Shown: in pieces, positions 5,694-10,347 of the stretch
How the letters are laid out: each line of letters begins with the position of its first letter
Numbering within the stretch: the stretch's first letter is position 1
Assembly: GCA_964605095.1 (NCBI GenBank)
Contig: CAZSBS010000174.1
Coordinates: 1 to 10,347 of the forward strand
Direction: 5' to 3'
DNA: 10,347 nucleotides
Source: JAUWQU01 sp964605095
Lineage (GTDB): Bacteria > Planctomycetota > Phycisphaerae > SM23-33
Program-made: the position numbers and the translations under genes
The notes under the pieces: model-generated
Database searches by the model: none
What the model was told of the DNA's origin: nothing
Seen by the model: the letters and a program-made list of their open reading frames with translations, nothing else

Positions 5694-7772
5694 TCATTGC
5701 CTATCTGTTTCTTTTCCCTTCTCTGTGCCTCCGCGGCTCTGCGGTTGCTTTTGGGCTTCGTCGAGGTATCGGACCATCTCTTTCGGTCCGAAGACTCCGA
5801 CGACCACTCTGGGCGCACCCGGTGGTACGGGATAGATTATGGTCATTGGCGGGGCGCCGCCGAAGTTGGCCTTGACCCACTTGGAGGCGGGGGTGGACTT
5901 GTCGGTCACGTCGGCTTCGACAGCCACGACCTTGCGGGCGTGGAAGGCCCGTGCGATTTCCGGCCGGTCGAAGACGCGGTAGTCGAGGATCTTGCACTCG
6001 GTACACCATGCGGCGGTGACCTTGACGACTACGATCCTGCCATCCTCGCGCCCGTGGTCTATCCGCATGGCGCCGAACGGCCCGAACTCGACCCCCGCCT
6101 GCACCGGCTGGGGCAGCAGCCACCATCCCGCCGCCACGGCCAGCACGACCGCGGCGCCGCGGACGATGAGCTTTCGGCGAAGCGGCGCGTCGAAGCGGAC
6201 CCAGCTTCCCCACATCCACAGGCCGAATACCAACACCGCGCCGAAGCCGCCGACAAGCCACGGCCAGCCTCCGCGTGGCGGCAGGGTGCTGAGCAGATAG
6301 AGCACGGCCGGGATCAGCAGGAAACCCATCGTCTGCTTGAAGTATTCCATCCACACGCCGGGCTTCGGCAGCAGGCTGACCGAGCCCGGAAACGACGCCA
6401 GCGCCGCGTGCGGCAGGGCCATGCCCACGCCGATGGTGACAATCGCCAGTGAGCCGAGCCACAGCGGCTGAAGCTGTGCCCACGCCACCGCAAGCGCCAT
6501 CAGCCAGAAGCTGCAAGGCGTGCTCAAGACCGCCATCATCACCCCCATGCCAAGTGCAGCCAAGTGGCCGTGGGAGGATGAGCCCTGCCCGAGGCCCGCC
6601 ACCTTGCTTGGCACAATGACGTTGAAGAGCCCCCACAGGTTGGCCGAAAGGGCCAGCAAGATCATGGCGATGGCGATTCGGACGGCTGGGTACTTGAATT
6701 GCTCGTTGATGTCGATGGTGCCCTGGCCCAGAAGCCTCAGACCCGCGCTTATGGCGGCCAGGGCGACAAAGAACAGCACGATCCCGCCCGCGAACGCCAG
6801 GCCGAGGGTAACGAAGCGGCGCCTCGATTGCCCAGCCAGGCTCACCAGGCTGTATATCCGCAGCGGGATTATCGGCAGGACGCAGGGCATTATGTTCAGC
6901 GTGAGCCCCGCCAGCAGCGCCAGGCCAAGCCCCGCCCAGACGGTGTATCCCGCCACTTCCGACGCGGCCAAGCCTGCCAGCGGCACGACCGCCCCGCCGG
7001 CGGAGGCGTGACTGGCCTTGATCGCCGAGGCGGGCATGGCCGACGCCCAGCCGGCTTCGAACTCGTCCGTCCAGCCAGGGTTCGCGGCGCCCGCGGCGGC
7101 ACCCCGGACTTTCGCCGAGGCCGAGATCGCGTTGTCGCCGCCAAGGTTCACGCACACATCCTTGCAGATCTGCCCCTTGAGGCTAAGCGTGATCGTGTAC
7201 TCGCCGGGTGCAGCGTCGGCTGGGACGGCCAGCCCGGCATAGATCACGAAGTGGCTCGCGTAAACGTGGTTAACTACCGGACCTTCGCCGTATTCGGTCT
7301 GCTTGACGTGGTCTGCCGGCCAGCGGATCTCCTTCGTGGTCATCGGCCCCGCCTTGACGTCCAGACTGCCCGCCATGACTACCGGGCCGGGGTCGCTGCT
7401 GTAATACACCCACCCGTCGGCAAGGTCGCAGACCAGCGCGACACGCAGCGACTGCCCGGGAGCGACCTGCTCATGGGACACCGCGACGCGGACCTTGAGA
7501 TTACGGCCCGCAATCGATTCCCTGAAGGACGGCACAAGGGAGTCGATGTCGCCGAAGTCCTGGGGCGATGAGTCCTGGGAAGATAAGTCATTGGACGATA
7601 GATTCCGGGTCGCGAAGCCCAGGGATAGCAATCCCTGGGAATCTGGAGCCCCCCCCGCCGCCGGTGCGCACAAAGTTGCCGCCGCAAGCGTGCCCGCCAG
7701 CACACACACCCAGAAACCCCGTGCCCCCGCGTTTCGCGGCCGCCGGAGCGACTGTGATAAACCCATTAGCAT
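5694..7772 (-). CDS. dsbD: Thiol:disulfide interchange protein DsbD (three-domain)
   Basis: This 692-aa membrane protein carries electrons from cytoplasmic thioredoxin to periplasmic partners. A basic n-region (RRPRNAGARG) and hydrophobic core to about residue 40 form a signal peptide. The periplasmic DsbD-alpha/ScsB-like domain spans ~90-225, with C203 and C207 in ICKDVCV, a CxxxC pair instead of the wider E. coli spacing. The transmembrane domain (~270-555) carries C297 (NIMPCVLPIIPLR) and C420 (STPCSFW), the paired redox cysteines. The thioredoxin-like C-terminal domain (~575-672) has WCTEC (C590, C593) and the cis-proline segment GGAPPMT. All six redox cysteines are therefore present. No Shine-Dalgarno precedes the ATG at 7772; a second ATG lies at 7766. 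The final residues, about 676-692 (PQSRGGTEKGKETDRQ), come from a repeat fragment. The gene diverges from tyrS, with 50 nt to the leader ORF. Confidence 0.93.
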   Translation of the reverse strand: MLMGLSQSLRRPRNAGARGFWVCVLAGTLAAATLCAPAAGGAPDSQGLLSLGFATRNLSSNDLSSQDSSPQDFGDIDSLVPSFRESIAGRNLKVRVAVSHEQVAPGQSLRVALVCDLADGWVYYSSDPGPVVMAGSLDVKAGPMTTKEIRWPADHVKQTEYGEGPVVNHVYASHFVIYAGLAVPADAAPGEYTITLSLKGQICKDVCVNLGGDNAISASAKVRGAAAGAANPGWTDEFEAGWASAMPASAIKASHASAGGAVVPLAGLAASEVAGYTVWAGLGLALLAGLTLNIMPCVLPIIPLRIYSLVSLAGQSRRRFVTLGLAFAGGIVLFFVALAAISAGLRLLGQGTIDINEQFKYPAVRIAIAMILLALSANLWGLFNVIVPSKVAGLGQGSSSHGHLAALGMGVMMAVLSTPCSFWLMALAVAWAQLQPLWLGSLAIVTIGVGMALPHAALASFPGSVSLLPKPGVWMEYFKQTMGFLLIPAVLYLLSTLPPRGGWPWLVGGFGAVLVFGLWMWGSWVRFDAPLRRKLIVRGAAVVLAVAAGWWLLPQPVQAGVEFGPFGAMRIDHGREDGRIVVVKVTAAWCTECKILDYRVFDRPEIARAFHARKVVAVEADVTDKSTPASKWVKANFGGAPPMTIIYPVPPGAPRVVVGVFGPKEMVRYLDEAQKQPQSRGGTEKGKETDRQ
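5703..5748. repeat. Half of a CCGCAGAG-type repeat inside the dsbD 3' end
   Basis: The segment TCTCTGTGCCTCCGCGGC (from 5720), followed by TCTGCGGT to 5745, closely resembles the right arm of the palindrome at 9294-9334 (CTCTGCGCCTCC, then GTCTGCGGT). It is preceded by TCTGTTTCTTTTCCCTT. Only one arm is present, so no long hairpin can form. Read on the - strand it is translated as the dsbD tail. Confidence 0.65.
7556..7615. repeat. 15-nt tandem repeat in dsbD after the signal peptide
   Basis: Three adjacent 15-nt units are clear: AGTCCTGGGGCGATG (7556-7570), AGTCCTGGGAAGATA (7571-7585) and AGTCATTGGACGATA (7586-7600). Neighbours match at 12 of 15 positions, and a degenerate fourth unit ends at 7615. 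In the DsbD protein they encode pentads of the type N/QD-x-SS (residues ~57-77), a flexible Ser/Asp linker between the signal peptide and the alpha domain. Confidence 0.75.
7618..7639. repeat. Perfect 8-bp inverted repeat next to the tandem repeat
   Basis: CCCAGGGA (7618-7625) and TCCCTGGG (7632-7639) are perfect complements around a 6-nt spacer (TAGCAA). The hairpin lies within the early dsbD coding sequence, adjoining the 15-nt tandem units that share the CCTGGG core. It may be part of the same repeat expansion or an mRNA structure. No function can be assigned. Confidence 0.6.
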
Positions 7773-7778
7773 CGAACC

Positions 7779-7784
7779 ATTATA
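7779..7784 (-). promoter_or_regulatory. Consensus -10 box just upstream of the dsbD start
   Basis: TATAAT is present on the - strand with its last base 6 nt before the ATG at 7772, so transcription starting 7 nt after the box would begin at the A of the start codon. No good -35 hexamer is seen at 16-18 nt. With no Shine-Dalgarno before either in-frame ATG, this fits a leaderless mRNA but does not prove it. Confidence 0.4.
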
Positions 7785-7822
7785 CGCAATCCAAGACGAA
7801 GTTACTCACAGAAAGGACAACG

Positions 7823-7894
7823 ATGGCGGTCTCTCGCAATCTCTCGCCATCTTGCAAACCCGTGGGCAGGCGGTTAGACTCGCGGGCCTTATGA
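7823..7894 (+). CDS. 23-aa leader ORF overlapping the tyrS start
   Basis: An ATG at 7823 has a clear Shine-Dalgarno (AAGGA, 7813-7817) 5 nt upstream. It opens a frame beginning MAVSRNLSPSCKPVG and ending SRAL, with its TGA at 7892-7894 sharing bases with the tyrS ATG (ATGA at 7891-7894). The peptide is basic and contains no tyrosine, so it is not a tyrosine-sensing attenuator of the classic type. tyrS itself has no Shine-Dalgarno at normal distance. The likely job is to deliver ribosomes to tyrS by termination-reinitiation. It may be translated without the peptide mattering. Confidence is limited because it is so short. Confidence 0.5.
   Translation: MAVSRNLSPSCKPVGRRLDSRAL
7859..7886 (+). 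promoter_or_regulatory. Potential hairpin just before the tyrS start codon
   Basis: CCCGTGGG (7859-7866) can pair with CTCGCGGG (7879-7886) in an 8-bp stem including two G-U pairs. It encloses a 12-nt loop that holds the only SD-like bases (AGGCGG, 7868-7873). The stem ends 4 nt before the tyrS ATG. It lies inside the leader ORF, so translating ribosomes would open it. Hand-drawn pairing only; stability was not computed. Confidence 0.35.
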
Positions 7895-9108
7895 ACGAAC
7901 TGGAAAAAGACATCCCACGGCAGGTTCAGTTATTGGCTCGGGGCACGGAGGCAATTTACTCCCAGCAGGAGCTCGAGGCACGGCTCAGGCAGGCCGGGGC
8001 CGTCGGCAGGCAGCTTCGCGTCAAACTCGGCCTAGACCCGACGGCGCCGGACATCCACCTCGGCCACACCGTGGTGCTCCGCAAGATGCGGCAGTTTCAG
8101 GATCTCGGCCACAAGGCCGTCATGATCATCGGCGACTACACCGCGCGCATAGGCGACCCGACCGGGCAGAACAAGACCCGGCCCGTACTGGAGCCCGGGC
8201 AGATCGACCTCAACGCCCGCACGTACTTCGAGCAGGCGGGCAAGGTGCTCGACACCTCGCCGGAAAAGTTCGAGGTCCGATACAACAGCGAATGGCTGGC
8301 CTCGCTGCGCCTGGCGGACATCGTCAAGCTCGCCGGGCAGATGACCGTCGCCCGCATGATGGAACGCGACACGTTCGAGAAGCGTTACAAGGCCGGCGTG
8401 CCCATCGGCGTACATGAGTTCCTTTACCCGCTCATGCAGGGCTACGACAGCGTCTGCATCGACGCCGACGTCGAGCTTGGCGGCACCGACCAGACCTTTA
8501 ACAACCTCGTCGGCCGACAATTGCAGGAGAATGCCGGCAAGAAGCCCCAGATCGTGCTGATAATGCCCATCCTCGTCGGCCTGGACGGTACGGAGAAGAT
8601 GAGCAAGTCCAAGGGCAACTACATCGGCGTGACCGACGGGCCAAACGACATGTTCGGCAAGGTCATGTCCATTCCCGATACGCTGATGCGGAACTACTAC
8701 ACGCTGCTGACGGACATCCCGACTCGCGAGATCGACGCGCTGGTGGACCCGACACGCACGCACCCCAAGCAGGCCAAGGTGAACCTCGGCAAGCTTATCG
8801 TCGGGCTCTACCACTCACCAGCCGCCGCCGAAGGGGCCGCCGCGGAGTTCGACCGCGTCTTCGCCCAGCGAAACGCCCCGACGGACATTAAGGAAATCCG
8901 CGTCGCCTCGGCGACGATGGGCATCATCGAGCTTGTAGTCGCGGCCGGGTTCGCCAAGTCCAACGGCGAGGCCCGCCGACTGATCACCCAGAACGCCGTG
9001 AGCATCGACGAACAAAAAATCGCCGACCCCAACGCCCAGGTCGCCCTGACGGCCGGGCAGGTGCTGAAAGTCGGTAAGCGCCGCTTCGGGCGCGTCGTCT
9101 TGCCCTGA
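7891..9108 (+). CDS. tyrS: Tyrosyl-tRNA synthetase
   Basis: This 405-aa class I aminoacyl-tRNA synthetase charges tRNA-Tyr in the cytoplasm. KLGLDPTAPDIHLGHTVVL carries the HIGH-type motif HLGH (56-59). GDYTARIGDPTGQNKTRP follows, then YPLMQGYDSV (tyrosine pocket residues Y180, Q183 and D186), DVELGGTDQTFN, and KMSKS (236-240). The C-terminal ~65 residues (GEARRLITQNAVSID ... GQVLKVGKRRFGRV) are an S4 RNA-binding domain. Sequence style and length fit the TyrS 'type 2' subfamily. The frame is open far upstream through the dsbD 5' end, but homology starts at about MNELEKDIPRQ, so I chose the ATG at 7891. A TTG at 7852 is the only near alternative and has no ribosome site. Initiation probably depends on the overlapping leader ORF. 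Confidence 0.96.
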   Translation: MNELEKDIPRQVQLLARGTEAIYSQQELEARLRQAGAVGRQLRVKLGLDPTAPDIHLGHTVVLRKMRQFQDLGHKAVMIIGDYTARIGDPTGQNKTRPVLEPGQIDLNARTYFEQAGKVLDTSPEKFEVRYNSEWLASLRLADIVKLAGQMTVARMMERDTFEKRYKAGVPIGVHEFLYPLMQGYDSVCIDADVELGGTDQTFNNLVGRQLQENAGKKPQIVLIMPILVGLDGTEKMSKSKGNYIGVTDGPNDMFGKVMSIPDTLMRNYYTLLTDIPTREIDALVDPTRTHPKQAKVNLGKLIVGLYHSPAAAEGAAAEFDRVFAQRNAPTDIKEIRVASATMGIIELVVAAGFAKSNGEARRLITQNAVSIDEQKIADPNAQVALTAGQVLKVGKRRFGRVVLP

Positions 9109-9118
9109 AGGGCAGATT

Positions 9119-9340
9119 GATTGCGGATTGGGGATTGCGGATTGGGGAGTAACCGCAGAGGCACGGTCCCTCCGGGAGGCACAGAGGCGCAGAAAAAAAG
9201 ATATAAGCAAAGATAAACGCAGATAAGAATTGAAGGGCTCTTATCCGCGTTCATCCGCGTTTATCGTTGCGAAACTGTTTTTTCTTCTTACCTCAGCGAC
9301 TCTGCGCCTCCCGAAGGGACCGTGGGTCTGCGGTAATCCG
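9119..9340. repeat. Nested palindromic repeat between convergent tyrS and fba
   Basis: The element starts with two to three GCGGATTG-type units (9119-9147). An outer pair of arms follows: 9152-9192 (ACCGCAGAGGCACGGTCCCT...) and 9294-9334, complementary at 35 of 41 positions by hand alignment. An inner pair lies within them, for example GATAAACGC (9212-9220) with GCGTTTATC (9257-9265), plus GATAAGA against TTATCCGCG further in. A-rich and T-rich stretches (AAAAAAAG at 9193-9200, GTTTTTTC at 9277-9284) flank the inner stem. The element abuts the aldolase stop codon (9341-9343) and begins about 10 nt after the tyrS stop, a placement fitting a bidirectional terminator. It shares unit types with the palindrome at 1743-1945. 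No coding content. Confidence 0.85.
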
Positions 9341-10347
9341 CTATTTCTTCTTGGGCGTGTAGAAGTCCACCATCTCGCGGCAGGTCGGGGTCTTGACCTT
9401 TCCGGCGTTGCCGGCCTGGCCGAACGCAATCATCCGAGCCTTGCAGACTTCCTTCATGGCCACGCGGGCGGGCTTGAGGTAGTCGCGCGGGTCGAACTTC
9501 TCGGGCGTCTCGGCGAAGACCTTGCGGATCGCTCCGGTAATGGCCAGGCGGCTGTCGGTGTCTACATTGATCTTGCGGACGCCGTGCTTGATGCCACGCT
9601 GAATCTGCTCGACGGGCACGCCGAACGTCGGGTTCAGCTTTCCGCCGTACTTGTTGATGATGTCCTGAAGCTCCTGCGGCACGCTCGACGAGCCGTGCAT
9701 GACCAGGTGCGTGTTGGGCAGCCGGCGGTGGATGTCCTCGATGAGCGTCATCTTAAGCACGTCGCCGGTCGGCTTCTTCTTGAACTTGTACGCCCCGTGG
9801 CTGGTGCCGATGGCGACCGCCAGGGCGTCCAGCCCGGTGTCCTTGACGAACTGTTCGGCCTGGGCAGGGTCGGTCAGGTGCTCCTGGGCCTCTTCCTCGC
9901 TCAGGCCCGCGCCGTGGCCGTCCTCGATGCCGCCAAGCGCGCCGATCTCCCCCTCGACGCTCACGCCCACGGCATGGGCAACTTCCACCACGCGCCGCGT
10001 CACGTCCGCGTTGTAGTCGTAGTCCGACGGCGTCTTGCCGTCGGCCGAGAGCGAACCGTCCATCATCACCGACGTGAAGCCCAGCGTCATAGCGCTGTAG
10101 CACGTGCCGGGCGAGTTGCCGTGGTCCAGGTGCATGACGATCGGGATCTTCGGGTTAAGCTCCGACGCCGCCAGCATCAGGTGGTACAGGTACGCGTCGT
10201 TGCTATACTGGCGCGCACCACGGCTGGCCTGGATGATGACCGGCGAGTCCGTCTCCTGGGCAGCCATCATGATCGCCTGGATCTGCTCCATGTTGTTGAC
10301 GTTAAGCGCCGCGACGCCGTAATCGTTCTCGGCCGCGTGGTCCAGCA
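9341..10347 (-). CDS. fba: Fructose-bisphosphate aldolase class II (5' end outside the window)
   Basis: The visible ~334 residues begin LDHAAENDYGVAALNVNNME, so only about ten N-terminal residues are missing beyond 10347. The enzyme is a zinc-dependent aldolase that interconverts fructose-1,6-bisphosphate with glyceraldehyde-3-phosphate and dihydroxyacetone phosphate in glycolysis, gluconeogenesis or the Calvin cycle. Motifs seen in order are IVMHLDHG (catalytic Asp and zinc His), VEGEIGALGG (zinc-ligand Glu), AIGTSHGAYKFK (zinc His, potassium/phosphate site), LVMHGSSS (third zinc His) and GVRKINVDTDSR (phosphate binding). The overall length (~345 aa) and the GIKHGVRKINVDTDSRLAITGAIRK segment suggest the longer 'Calvin-cycle' class II subtype. 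The TAG stop adjoins the palindromic repeat. An internal ATG at 10291 is not the start, because upstream residues are clearly conserved aldolase sequence. Confidence 0.96.
   Translation of the reverse strand, partial: LDHAAENDYGVAALNVNNMEQIQAIMMAAQETDSPVIIQASRGARQYSNDAYLYHLMLAASELNPKIPIVMHLDHGNSPGTCYSAMTLGFTSVMMDGSLSADGKTPSDYDYNADVTRRVVEVAHAVGVSVEGEIGALGGIEDGHGAGLSEEEAQEHLTDPAQAEQFVKDTGLDALAVAIGTSHGAYKFKKKPTGDVLKMTLIEDIHRRLPNTHLVMHGSSSVPQELQDIINKYGGKLNPTFGVPVEQIQRGIKHGVRKINVDTDSRLAITGAIRKVFAETPEKFDPRDYLKPARVAMKEVCKARMIAFGQAGNAGKVKTPTCREMVDFYTPKKK

Noticed and set aside
7495..7890. Upstream in-frame extension of tyrS
   Set aside because: It overlaps the dsbD signal-peptide region on the other strand and adds 132 residues unlike any TyrS. 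The ATG at 7891 fits the family.

Overview
This 10.3 kb window is GC-rich, tightly packed bacterial chromosome. It most resembles an uncultured member of the Planctomycetes/Phycisphaerae or a related environmental lineage. That guess is an inference from three things: the protein style, GC of roughly 60-65% by eye, and intergenic palindromes built from GCGGATT-type and CCGCAGAG / GCGTTCATC-type repeats that I recall from such genomes. Genus and species cannot be read from it.

Layout, left to right. (1) The 3' end of gltB (glutamate synthase large subunit) and a complete gltD (small subunit) on the + strand, overlapping by 8 nt. (2) A repeat palindrome that fills the gap to a convergent gene. 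(3) A NifA-type sigma-54-dependent activator (GAF, AAA+, Fis-type HTH) on the - strand. (4) A two-gene - strand module of lower GC: an OLD/RecF-like ATPase followed 1 nt later by a small Toprim protein resembling DUF3226. This is a split overcoming-lysogeny-defect (OLD) nuclease in outline and a candidate anti-phage system. (5) dsbD on the - strand, a full three-part thiol:disulfide transporter whose last residues are encoded by a fragment of one of the repeats. (6) tyrS on the + strand, divergent from dsbD, preceded by a 23-codon leader ORF whose stop overlaps the tyrS start (ATGA). (7) A second palindrome between tyrS and convergent fba. (8) A class II fructose-bisphosphate aldolase on the - strand, cut by the window end.

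How the genes work together. GltBD makes glutamate from glutamine and 2-oxoglutarate, and the neighbouring enhancer-binding activator suggests nitrogen- or sigma-54-linked control, although no target promoter is visible. DsbD, TyrS and aldolase are independent housekeeping functions. The ATPase/Toprim pair is the one accessory-looking insertion among them.

The items most worth a second look are the ATPase/Toprim pair, the tyrS leader ORF with a hairpin in front of the tyrS start, and the two palindromes that each lie exactly between convergent stop codons.
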